Below, piece after piece: positions 1 through 5,109 of a stretch of DNA of 5,151 nt. The notes below the pieces were generated by a model that saw nothing but the letters and a program-made list of their open reading frames with translations, was not told where the DNA came from and did no database searches. The position numbers and the translations under genes were made by a program. Position 1 is the first letter of the stretch; each line of letters opens with the position of its first letter. Source of the stretch: an uncultured Oscillospiraceae bacterium (GTDB lineage Bacteria > Bacillota > Clostridia > Oscillospirales > Acutalibacteraceae); the NCBI GenBank assembly GCA_900546895.1, contig UREO01000222.1:1-5151 (forward strand), in the 5' to 3' direction.

Positions 1-97
1 GGTAATGGACGGGCGCATTGTCGCCGACCTGTACTTCAACACGGTCGGGCAGTGCCGACAGTTCGGAAACCGTAAGATGAATATTTATGTTCTGTAA
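1..97 (+). CDS. C-terminal end of an unidentified protein (partial)
   Basis: The reading frame starting at base 2 is open from the window edge to a TAA at 95-97, giving 31 residues that end in NRKMNIYVL. A strong intrinsic terminator begins six bases after the stop, which supports this as the true 3' end of a gene. The first frame also stays open to a TAA at 73-75, but it gives an Arg- and Pro-rich peptide with less natural composition and ends further from the terminator. No domain can be recognised from this fragment, so no function is assigned. The window begins inside the gene and its start is not visible. Confidence 0.6.
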   Translation, partial: VMDGRIVADLYFNTVGQCRQFGNRKMNIYVL

Positions 98-102
98 TAC
101 AG

Positions 103-128
103 GGAGCGTGGGAAACCCGCTCCTTTTT
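103..128 (+). terminator. Intrinsic terminator of the upstream gene
   Basis: GGAGCG (103-108) pairs with CGCTCC (118-123). After one bulged T, GG/CC extends the stem and closes on a GAAA tetraloop (112-115). Five T follow at 124-128. It lies six bases after the stop codon at 97, so it should insulate the small-protein genes downstream. Confidence 0.9.
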
Positions 129-174
129 GCTGTCCCGCAGATGTCCCCACGTAAATTTTTTTGAAAAAGAAAGC

Positions 175-204
175 TTGCATTCAATAGAACATATGTGTTA
201 TTAT
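175..204 (+). promoter_or_regulatory. Probable promoter of the first small membrane protein gene
   Basis: TTGCAT (175-180) is a weak -35. TATTAT (199-204) is a good -10 preceded by TG at 196-197, an extended -10 arrangement that can compensate for a poor -35. The spacer is 18 bases. Transcription would start near 211, leaving a leader of about 45 bases. An alternative -35 is TTGAAA at 161-166, but it pairs only with the poorer TAGAAC. Confidence 0.55.
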
Positions 205-227
205 AAAAACAACAAATAGAACATATG
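183..227 (+). promoter_or_regulatory. Pair of 13-bp direct repeats, candidate repressor operators
   Basis: AATAGAACATATG occurs exactly at 183-195 and again at 215-227, 32 bases apart, which is about three helical turns. The first copy sits between the -35 and -10 and the second covers the predicted start site, as expected for repression. The first copy continues as GAACATATGTGTT, a near-palindrome. The second continues as GAACATATGAAC. The GAAC-ATAT-G core resembles the Firmicute LexA (SOS) box GAAC-N4-GTTC, but neither copy is a full match, so the LexA assignment is only a suggestion. Confidence 0.5.
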
Positions 228-256
228 AACGGTTTTGGGGCCGGGGGGATAAAACG

Positions 257-559
257 ATGAATCTTTTTTCGGGAACGATCATGCTTCTGGCGGCGGGCGT
301 TATGGCCAGAAAATTTAGGCCGCGGACCGAGTCCGGCCGCGCGCTGCTGGGAATGACCGCGGCGATGGGGGCGCTCTCTCTTCTCTCCGGGGAGGGAAAC
401 TGGCTGTTCCAGACCGTCCAGCTTGTTCTGCAGGCCGTCGTGGCCTTCTGCTGCTTTTTGCAGCTCAGGCGGGAAGCCGTCGTGCGCCGCCGCCGGATGC
501 ACAGGCATCCCCTGCGTGCACAGGGCAGGCTGCGCAGAGCCGAGAAAACCTGCGCGTAG
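257..559 (+). CDS. Small predicted three-helix membrane protein with Arg-rich tail
   Basis: This gene encodes 100 aa from an ATG preceded by GGGGGGA (243-249) at 7 bases. I see hydrophobic segments at about residues 3-17, 29-44 and 49-69. The last 30 residues are very basic, with eleven Arg and one Lys, including RRRR at 77-80. I do not recognise the family. The basic tail would be expected on the cytoplasmic side by the positive-inside rule, which is an inference. The gene has its own promoter with a repeated operator-like element, so it is probably a regulated monocistronic unit or is co-expressed by read-through with the next small gene, because no terminator separates them. If the operators are LexA sites, it could be an SOS-induced membrane peptide, a role that YneA plays in Bacillus, but there is no sequence similarity that I can claim. 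Confidence 0.7.
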   Translation: MNLFSGTIMLLAAGVMARKFRPRTESGRALLGMTAAMGALSLLSGEGNWLFQTVQLVLQAVVAFCCFLQLRREAVVRRRRMHRHPLRAQGRLRRAEKTCA

Positions 560-562
560 CGA

Positions 563-591
563 TTGACAGAAACCCCGATTCATATTATGAT
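563..591 (+). promoter_or_regulatory. Strong promoter of the second small membrane protein gene
   Basis: A perfect TTGACA (563-568) is followed after 17 bases by TATGAT (586-591). The -35 starts four bases after the stop codon of the preceding gene. The predicted start lies near 598, giving a leader of about 24 bases. Confidence 0.8.
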
Positions 592-603
592 AAAATATCA
601 TAA
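585..603 (+). promoter_or_regulatory. 19-bp perfect inverted repeat over the -10, candidate operator
   Basis: TTATGATA (585-592) and TATCATAA (596-603) are exact reverse complements separated by AAA. The left arm contains the whole -10 hexamer and the right arm covers the predicted transcription start, so a dimeric regulator bound here would block RNA polymerase. The element differs from the repeats in front of the preceding gene. No T-run follows, so it is not a terminator. Confidence 0.65.
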
Positions 604-621
604 GAGCGGGGAGCGGTTGAT

Positions 622-915
622 ATGCCTTACGTATATGCGGCGATGTGGGTTGTCGTCGGTTTGATTCTGATTTTCCGGATGAGCCGGGAAAACCGTGTTT
701 TTTACGCGCTGGGCGCGTTCTTTATCCTTCTGGGCGGATGGTGGTTTGCGGATGCCGCCCTCGCGGTCAACCCGTTTGCCGGGCTCTGGGGCTGGGTGCT
801 GCGCGGGTTTACCGCGGCGGCGCTGGTGCTTGCCTGTGTGGTTTATTACAGGGAAAGCAGGAAAAGCGGGGGAGACGCCCCCGGGGACGACCCCTCCGGC
901 CACGATGAGAAATAG
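622..915 (+). CDS. Small predicted three-helix membrane protein with acidic tail
   Basis: This gene encodes 97 aa. The ATG is preceded by GGGGAG (608-613) at 8 bases, and overlapping frames lack such a site. Hydrophobic segments lie at about residues 4-18, 26-46 and 57-75. The second is rich in Gly and Trp (LLGGWWFADA at about 37-46). The final 20 residues are hydrophilic, Gly- and Asp-rich and net acidic. I do not recognise a named family. It resembles its upstream neighbour in size and helix number but not clearly in sequence. It has its own strong promoter carrying a palindrome, and an intrinsic terminator nine bases after the stop, so it is likely a single-gene, regulated transcript. A role in the envelope is plausible, but nothing more specific is supported. 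Confidence 0.8.
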   Translation: MPYVYAAMWVVVGLILIFRMSRENRVFYALGAFFILLGGWWFADAALAVNPFAGLWGWVLRGFTAAALVLACVVYYRESRKSGGDAPGDDPSGHDEK

Positions 916-923
916 AGGAAAAA

Positions 924-947
924 GCTTCGCGGATGCGGAGCTTTTTT
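924..947 (+). terminator. Intrinsic terminator after the small membrane protein genes
   Basis: GCTTCGC (924-930) pairs with GCGGAGC (935-941) through seven base pairs, one of them G-T, around a GGAT loop. Six T follow at 942-947. Upstream A residues (919-923) can extend the stem against the T-run, so partial bidirectional activity is possible. Confidence 0.9.
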
Positions 948-1008
948 ACTGCCAAAATGGGAATTCATGCATACAATAGAGTGCGGGGCAAATATTGAAA
1001 CCGCTTCA

Positions 1009-1052
1009 TTATAGATCGTCTGCCGGGAACCCGTTCCCGGCGGGCACTATAA
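1009..1052. repeat. GC-rich hairpin with flanking second stem, unknown role
   Basis: GCCGGGAAC (1022-1030) and GTTCCCGGC (1033-1041) form a perfect 9-bp inverted repeat. TTATAG (1009-1014) and CTATAA (1047-1052) add a 6-bp outer stem across an asymmetric internal loop. No T-run follows, so it is not an intrinsic terminator. It ends 25 bases upstream of the -35 of the rpe promoter. A related segment, GGGAACCGATTC (1060-1071), matches the hairpin's GGGAACCCGTTC (1025-1036) at 10 of 12 bases. It could be an operator, an RNA structure from an unseen upstream start, or a dispersed repeat. The rest of 948-1133 holds only the promoter and leader of rpe. Confidence 0.6.
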
Positions 1053-1077
1053 AGTTTGAGGGAACCGATTCTAAAAG

Positions 1078-1106
1078 TTGAAAAAACAATCAATTTAGGG
1101 TAGAAT
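1078..1106 (+). promoter_or_regulatory. Promoter of the rpe-rnf unit
   Basis: TTGAAA (1078-1083) and TAGAAT (1101-1106) are separated by exactly 17 bases, with one mismatch to consensus in each hexamer. Transcription would start near 1113, about 20 bases before the rpe ATG. No other good promoter or terminator was seen between here and 5021, so the five genes probably share this one. Confidence 0.75.
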
Positions 1107-1133
1107 AAAGGAAAAAGCAATGGAGGAATCAAT

Positions 1134-1778
1134 ATGCTAATAGCACCTTCGGTGCTTTCCTCGGATTTTTCACAGCTTGGAAATGAAGTAAGAAGAATGG
1201 ATCTTTGCGGCGCAGACTGGATCCATCTGGATGTAATGGATGGGCATTTTGTGCCGAACCTGACTTTCGGTGCGCCGGTAATCAGGGCCGTGCGCGGATT
1301 TACGGAAAAGCCTTTTGACGTGCATCTGATGATCGATGAACCGCTCCGGTACGTTCCTGATTTTATAGACGCCGGAGCGGATATTATTACTTTTCATATA
1401 GAATCAAAGTCCGACACGGAAAAAACGCTGGAAGCCATCCGTGCGGGCGGCGCGAAGCCGGCGCTGTCCGTGAAGCCGGGTACCCCCGCGGAAGTGCTGT
1501 TCCCGTATTTGGACAAGCTGTATATGGTGCTTGTCATGACGGTGGAGCCGGGGTTCGGCGGCCAGAGCTTTATGGAGGACATGATGGAAAAGATCCGGGT
1601 CCTGAAAGCCCGCAGGCCCGAGCTGCTGATTCAGGTGGACGGCGGAATCAATCCCTCCACAATCCGGACGGCCGCTAAGGCGGGCGCGGATGTGTGTGTG
1701 GCGGGGACAAGCGTTTTCAAGGCGGAGGATGCCGCACAGGCGATCAGGGATCTGAAAGCGGCGGCCGGGCAAAAATAG
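1134..1778 (+). CDS. rpe: Ribulose-phosphate 3-epimerase
   Basis: This 214-aa cytoplasmic TIM-barrel enzyme interconverts D-ribulose 5-phosphate and D-xylulose 5-phosphate in the pentose phosphate pathway. The length matches the family (about 210-225). Family signatures appear in order: APSVLSSDF at residues 4-12, HLDVMDGHFVPN at 31-42, DVHLMI at 62-67, VEPGFGGQ at 137-144, VDGGI at 168-172 and AGTSVF at 190-195. The metal and catalytic residues expected from the family are present: His31, Asp33, His64 and Asp169. GGAGGA (1122-1127) lies 6 bases before the ATG. It is first in the unit, with only 16 bases between its stop and the rnfC-like start. In many Firmicutes rpe follows rsgA, but here it stands behind its own promoter and leads into Rnf-like genes. 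Nothing in the sequence suggests loss of function. Confidence 0.98.
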   Translation: MLIAPSVLSSDFSQLGNEVRRMDLCGADWIHLDVMDGHFVPNLTFGAPVIRAVRGFTEKPFDVHLMIDEPLRYVPDFIDAGADIITFHIESKSDTEKTLEAIRAGGAKPALSVKPGTPAEVLFPYLDKLYMVLVMTVEPGFGGQSFMEDMMEKIRVLKARRPELLIQVDGGINPSTIRTAAKAGADVCVAGTSVFKAEDAAQAIRDLKAAAGQK

Positions 1779-1794
1779 AAACGGGGGTGGCGGC

Positions 1795-2823
1795 GTGATA
1801 CTGCAGCGCGGTGTAAAGCTGGAGCAACAAAAATCAGCTTCGCTGAGACATAAAATAAAGAATCTTCCCGTTCCGGAGGACATTGAGGAGCCGAAGCCGC
1901 TTCCGCTGCGGAAGGGGAAGCTTGACGCCGGCGGGATTATCTCCGCCGCCGAGGCCGCCGGGATCGTCGACGAGTTCGACGGTACGGCGCTCGACAAGAA
2001 GCTGAGGCGGCTGCGCCGGCTGAAACCGGATATGCTCGTGGCCTGCTGTTTTGACGAGGACCCCTGTACGACGAGCGCCATGGCGACGCTGCGGGAAAAT
2101 ACGCACGCCATGATTGCCGGGCTGGTGCTTGCCGCGCGGGCGTGCGGCGCAGCGGAGAACAAGATCGCCGTGGCGACTTCCCGGGAGGCGCGCGTCATTC
2201 AGAAAATCAACCCGCAGGCGGATCTGATCTTTGCGGGCGAACGGTATCCGGCGCGGGTGCTTTTGAAACGGAAGCTGTACGCTTCCGGGAAAAACGCCGC
2301 GTACATCGGCGCGCAGGCGCTTCTGGCACTGACCGCCGCCGTGGACGAAAACGAACCCCAGAGCTTTACCGTGGTAACGGTGGCGGGCGACGGGGTGGAG
2401 CACTGGCGGAATCTGCGGGTGCGTATCGGCACGCCACTGAAATTTCTTCTGGACGCCTGCGAAGTGAGTGAAAAGACAAAGGTGGTCATCACCGGTTCTT
2501 CCGTTACGGGAAAAGCCGTCACCGACCTGTCCGAGCCGGTCACGGCGGCGACGCGCTGTGTGATCGCGCTGCGAAAGCCCCCCAGAAACAAGACCTATCC
2601 CTGCATCGGCTGTGAAAAATGCGAGCGGGCGTGCCCGCGCGGCATTGTGCCGTGGAGGGTCCTGAGAGAGATACAAAGCGCCAGCCCGGACCCTGTCAGG
2701 ATGCTGAACGTGCAGAAATGCATCGGCTGTTCGGCCTGTGCCGTCGCCTGCCCTTCCGGAATCGATCTGCGCGCCGCCATTTCGAAGGCGGCGGCATATA
2801 AGAAAAGCGGTGACTTCGATTGA
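1795..2823 (+). CDS. rnfC: RnfC-like subunit, truncated and lacking the usual flavin loop
   Basis: This is a 342-aa homologue of RnfC, the peripheral NADH-side subunit of Rnf complexes, shorter than clostridial RnfC as I recall it (about 440 aa). Recognisable features are a short LPVPEDI segment near residue 24, a family block VTVAGDGV followed by NLRVRIGTP (194-214), and two complete cluster motifs, Cys270/273/276/280 and Cys309/312/315/319, for two [4Fe-4S] clusters. Compared with the family from memory, most of the N-terminal barrel (about 70 residues) is absent, and the GGAGFPT flavin loop expected after AAGIV (54-58) reads DEFDGTAL. NADH and FMN binding are therefore doubtful. The start is GTG with GGGGG (1783-1787) 7 bases upstream, and the first in-frame ATG is only at residue 80. 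Its stop overlaps the rnfD-like start. It was identified by motif recall, not by alignment. Confidence 0.88.
   Translation: MILQRGVKLEQQKSASLRHKIKNLPVPEDIEEPKPLPLRKGKLDAGGIISAAEAAGIVDEFDGTALDKKLRRLRRLKPDMLVACCFDEDPCTTSAMATLRENTHAMIAGLVLAARACGAAENKIAVATSREARVIQKINPQADLIFAGERYPARVLLKRKLYASGKNAAYIGAQALLALTAAVDENEPQSFTVVTVAGDGVEHWRNLRVRIGTPLKFLLDACEVSEKTKVVITGSSVTGKAVTDLSEPVTAATRCVIALRKPPRNKTYPCIGCEKCERACPRGIVPWRVLREIQSASPDPVRMLNVQKCIGCSACAVACPSGIDLRAAISKAAAYKKSGDFD
2807..2813 (+). promoter_or_regulatory. Ribosome binding site that fixes the TTG start of rnfD
   Basis: GCGGTGA differs at one base from the GAGGTGA complement of the 16S rRNA 3' end. It lies 6 bases before the TTG at 2820 and inside the end of the preceding gene. 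This supports the TTG over the in-frame ATGs at 2877 and 2880, which would remove a conserved N-terminal segment. Confidence 0.6.
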
Positions 2824-3797
2824 CGTTAAATGAAGCGAGAGCTCCTTTTGTAAAAAGCGAAGCCTCCGTGGCATCCATGATGCGCGACGTGCTGTTCGCG
2901 CTTGCCATGCTGCTTGTTCTGCCCGCGGTGCACTACGGGCCGCGCCCGCTCGTGATGGCGGGCGTGACCATGCTGGCCTGTGCGGTCTGCGAGATTGCGT
3001 TCAGCCTGATCCAGACAAAGAGCATCAGCCTTTCCGACGGGTCCTCCCTTGTCACGGGAATGATGATTACCATGCTGATGCCGATCAACGCTCCCCTGTG
3101 GCTACCCTGTGCGGCGGCCGCCTTTGCAATTCTGGTCGCGAAGATGCCGTTCGGCTCCATTGGGCATACGCCGTTTAATCCGGCGGCGTCCGGCGTCGCC
3201 TTTGCCGTGCTCTGCTGGCCGAAGGAAATGTTCTCCTATTTTGATCCGGCGGCCGCTCAGACGATTCCTCCGTATCAGGATTTTACCGCGGTGCTGGCCC
3301 GGTCGCCTGCCGCTGTTTTAAAAAGCGGGCTAAAGCCGGGCATCCTGCCGCTCGACATGCTGTGGGGCGTGTTTCCCGGACCGCTGGGAACGACCGGAAT
3401 CCTGGTGATTTGCGCCTGCGGGCTTTTCCTGTTCCTGAAACGCACGGCAAGGTGGGAAATCACGGCTTCGTTTTTGGCCGTCGCCGTGCTGATTGCAGCG
3501 CTTTTCCCCAGAATTGCGTGCAGCCCGCTGACCTCTGTAAAGTACGAGCTGATGTCGGGGTCCCTGCTTTTCTGTTCCGTGTTCATGGTCACCGATCCGG
3601 TGACCGCTCCGCACAGGATACCGGGACGCGTTTTTTACGGCGCCTTTGCCGGTTTTCTAGTGATGATGTTCCGCCGTTTCGGTGCGTTTGAGCAGGGGGC
3701 CGTATTCGCCGTCATTATTGCCAACGCCGCCGCCCCGCAGATTGATTCTCTGCTGCTCGGGGCGCTTAGACTGGGGGATGAACCGTATGACGAATAA
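2820..3797 (+). CDS. rnfD: RnfD-like membrane subunit with degenerate flavinylation motif
   Basis: This is a 325-aa integral membrane homologue of RnfD (NqrB family), with about nine to ten hydrophobic segments. Family landmarks are visible: the N-terminal PFVKSEASVASMMRDV (9-24), DGSSLVTG (73-80), PLWLP (92-96), FNPAASG (119-125), and MSGSLLF to VTDPVTAP (245-264). In canonical RnfD an SGAT-type motif carries FMN covalently attached to Thr. The corresponding stretch here reads AVLARSPAA (157-165), leaving at best Ser162 at the Thr position without the preceding Gly-Ala or the upstream Asp, so flavinylation is doubtful. The start is TTG, overlapping the rnfC stop in the sequence TTGA, which suggests translational coupling. 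The 3' end overlaps the rnfE-like gene by 11 bases. Length and fold are intact, so it looks like a working membrane protein. Confidence 0.88.
   Translation: MTLNEARAPFVKSEASVASMMRDVLFALAMLLVLPAVHYGPRPLVMAGVTMLACAVCEIAFSLIQTKSISLSDGSSLVTGMMITMLMPINAPLWLPCAAAAFAILVAKMPFGSIGHTPFNPAASGVAFAVLCWPKEMFSYFDPAAAQTIPPYQDFTAVLARSPAAVLKSGLKPGILPLDMLWGVFPGPLGTTGILVICACGLFLFLKRTARWEITASFLAVAVLIAALFPRIACSPLTSVKYELMSGSLLFCSVFMVTDPVTAPHRIPGRVFYGAFAGFLVMMFRRFGAFEQGAVFAVIIANAAAPQIDSLLLGALRLGDEPYDE
3773..3778 (+). promoter_or_regulatory. Ribosome binding site that decides the rnfE start
   Basis: GGGGGA lies directly against an upstream in-frame ATG at 3778, too close to serve it, but 8 bases before the ATG at 3787. 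The later start is therefore preferred. The in-frame ATG at 3682 has no such site and would add residues unlike the family. Confidence 0.6.
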
Positions 3798-4434
3798 GAA
3801 AACCCTGCTGCGCGAAACAGGCACGATCTTTTTTAACGGGGCGTTTTTCAAAAACCCCGTTCTGATCGGTGCGCTCGGGCTTTATCCCATCGTTGCTGGC
3901 GGCTACAATCTGAGGAACGCCGTTGAGCTGTCCCTTCTATTCCTGTTCCTGACCCTGCCGCTGAGCCTTCTGCTCTGCCTGGTGGGGGAAATGGTCCCCC
4001 TGTGGATCCGTCCGGGGCTGGTCCTGACGGTTTCCGCGGTTCTGTATCTGCCCGCCGCGTGGCTGACGGAAAAGCTGCTCCCCGGGTCGGTGACCGCTCT
4101 GGGCATGTTCGCCGCTCTGATGATTGGCAACTCCATGATCCTTTCCCGCGCGAACGATTACGCGCCCACTCATATCGGCTGGGCGGTGGCCGCGGACGCT
4201 TTGGGGTGCTCCGTCGGCTTTGCCGCGGTCCTCTGCCTGAGCGCCGCCATTCGGGAGTTCTGGCTCAAGGGCAGCCTGTGGCACACCAACATGGGGGTGT
4301 ACGGCACCGCCGACGCGGGCGTTTCCCTGCCGTTTTTCGGTTTCCTCCTGCTTGGATTTTTCGCCGCGTTCGTCCAGTGGGTAAATGAAAAGCGCAGTAA
4401 AAAAGCCGGTAGAAGGAGGGTGCCCCGCATATGA
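3787..4434 (+). CDS. rnfE: RnfE-like membrane subunit lacking the cluster cysteines
   Basis: This is a 215-aa integral membrane homologue of RnfE (NqrD family; usual length about 200-230), with roughly six hydrophobic segments. Landmarks are NGAFFKNPVLIGALGLYP (17-34), MIGNSMILSRA (112-122), and AIREFWLKGSLW (154-165), which matches the family's IRE...GNGT element. RnfE contributes Cys ligands to the iron-sulfur cluster in the membrane, normally in GLCP and TNC contexts. Here those positions read GLYP (Tyr33) and GNS (Ser116). The remaining Cys (64, 141, 150) are elsewhere. After the last helix comes a Lys/Arg-rich tail. It overlaps the rnfD-like gene by 11 bases and the rnfA-like gene by ATGA. 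Identity rests on motif recall, since the protein is clearly divergent. Confidence 0.85.
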   Translation: MTNKKTLLRETGTIFFNGAFFKNPVLIGALGLYPIVAGGYNLRNAVELSLLFLFLTLPLSLLLCLVGEMVPLWIRPGLVLTVSAVLYLPAAWLTEKLLPGSVTALGMFAALMIGNSMILSRANDYAPTHIGWAVAADALGCSVGFAAVLCLSAAIREFWLKGSLWHTNMGVYGTADAGVSLPFFGFLLLGFFAAFVQWVNEKRSKKAGRRRVPRI

Positions 4435-5021
4435 ACACCTTTGTGCAGCTGCTTTTGACCGCGCTTCTGGCGGTCAGCACGGAAAACATCCTGTTTGCCG
4501 GGGGCATCGGGTTCAGCCGCGTGCTCCGCGCGGGGCGCAGGCCGAAAATGCTCGGAATGTACTCCGCTTTTGTAACGGTTTTTACGCTGATTTCCATGGT
4601 TGAGGCTTATTTTCTCGGCCCGCTGCTTGCGGACAGTCAGATACTGAATGTCCTGCGGCCCGCCCTGCTGGCTTTTGGCAGTGCGGCCGCCTATCTGATT
4701 GCGGCGTTTGCCTTGAAAACCTTTTCCGCCCGGTTTTACAGAAAATACGGGCAGATTCTGGCTCCGGCGGCGATGAATACGGTCGTGCTCTCCATGCCGT
4801 ATGTGCTGAAAAGCCTGAAGCTCGCTTTGCCGGACGCTCTCGGCTTTGCCCTCGGCACGGGCATTGCGTTCTTTCTGGCCGCCCTCGTTTTCTCCCATAC
4901 GCCGGAAATCTGCAGGAACCCGGATATGCCCAAAGCGTTCAGCGGGCTGCCCGCCGTGCTGATCTACGTCGGGATTCTGTCCATGGCCTTCGCAGGCTTT
5001 ACCGGCGGAAAGCTGTTTTAA
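4431..5021 (+). CDS. rnfA: RnfA-like membrane subunit lacking the cluster cysteines
   Basis: This is a 196-aa integral membrane homologue of RnfA (NqrE family; usual length about 190-200), with about six hydrophobic segments. The C-terminal block DMPKAFSGLPA (165-175) followed by ILSMAFAGFTG (182-192) is characteristic of RnfA, and LGMYSAFVTVFTLIS (41-55) matches the family's LGMGxAxTFVMTLAS helix. Canonical RnfA holds two membrane Cys, in LGxCPF and TNCAVL contexts. The equivalents here read GGIGFSR (24-30) and MNTVVL (115-120, Thr117). The only Cys, Cys161, is in a predicted loop. AAGGAGGG (4413-4420) precedes the ATG by 10 bases, and the start overlaps the rnfE-like stop as ATGA. RnfA and RnfE are inverted-topology relatives, so their joint loss of ligands is consistent with loss of the shared cluster. 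No intrinsic terminator is visible after it. Confidence 0.87.
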   Translation: MNTFVQLLLTALLAVSTENILFAGGIGFSRVLRAGRRPKMLGMYSAFVTVFTLISMVEAYFLGPLLADSQILNVLRPALLAFGSAAAYLIAAFALKTFSARFYRKYGQILAPAAMNTVVLSMPYVLKSLKLALPDALGFALGTGIAFFLAALVFSHTPEICRNPDMPKAFSGLPAVLIYVGILSMAFAGFTGGKLF

Positions 5022-5051
5022 GAAAAACTGTAATATTAACGAAATACATTT

Positions 5052-5078
5052 ATTATTTAACGATAAACATTAAATAAT
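5052..5078. repeat. AT-rich inverted repeat upstream of the last promoter
   Basis: ATTATTTAA (5052-5060) and TTAAATAAT (5070-5078) are exact reverse complements with a 9-base spacer. The element ends two bases before the -35 at 5081. With no G-C pairs in the stem and no T-run it is a poor terminator. An operator or an UP-like element for the next gene is more likely. Confidence 0.5.
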
Positions 5079-5080
5079 GA

Positions 5081-5109
5081 TTGACATTCATAAAACCTCC
5101 TGTTATACT
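5081..5109 (+). promoter_or_regulatory. Near-consensus extended -10 promoter of the next gene
   Basis: TTGACA (5081-5086) and TATACT (5104-5109) are 17 bases apart, and TG at 5101-5102 gives an extended -10. Transcription would start near 5116, about 24 bases before the ATG. This is the strongest promoter in the window and makes the next gene independent of the Rnf-like unit. Confidence 0.88.

Noticed and set aside
972..977. TACAAT as a -10 that would place the 1009-1052 hairpin in a leader RNA
   Set aside because: The sequence 17 bases upstream is CTGCCA, not a credible -35, and a better promoter exists at 1078-1106.
645..979. Alternative + frames overlapping the 97-aa membrane protein
   Set aside because: They lack a ribosome binding site, have Arg/Pro/Cys-rich composition, and one runs through the intrinsic terminator at 924-947.
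1404..2198. Long minus-strand open frame of 264 codons across the end of rpe and start of rnfC
   Set aside because: It is antisense to two well-supported genes, low in complexity and rich in Ser/Pro/Arg, and has no family motif. It reflects GC-rich codon bias.
1834..2874. Long minus-strand open frame of 346 codons opposite rnfC
   Set aside because: Its length matches that of the real gene opposite it, as shadow frames do. Its composition is Arg/His/Gly-rich with no domain, and the + strand has clear cluster motifs.
4170..4898. Minus-strand open frame of 242 codons opposite rnfE/rnfA
   Set aside because: It is Lys/Arg/Gln-rich, has no ribosome binding site or motif, and spans two genes on the other strand with recognised membrane families.
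1795..5021. Possibility that the Rnf-like genes are pseudogenes
   Set aside because: All four frames are uninterrupted, the start and stop overlaps are precise, ribosome binding sites are present, and only cofactor positions look altered.
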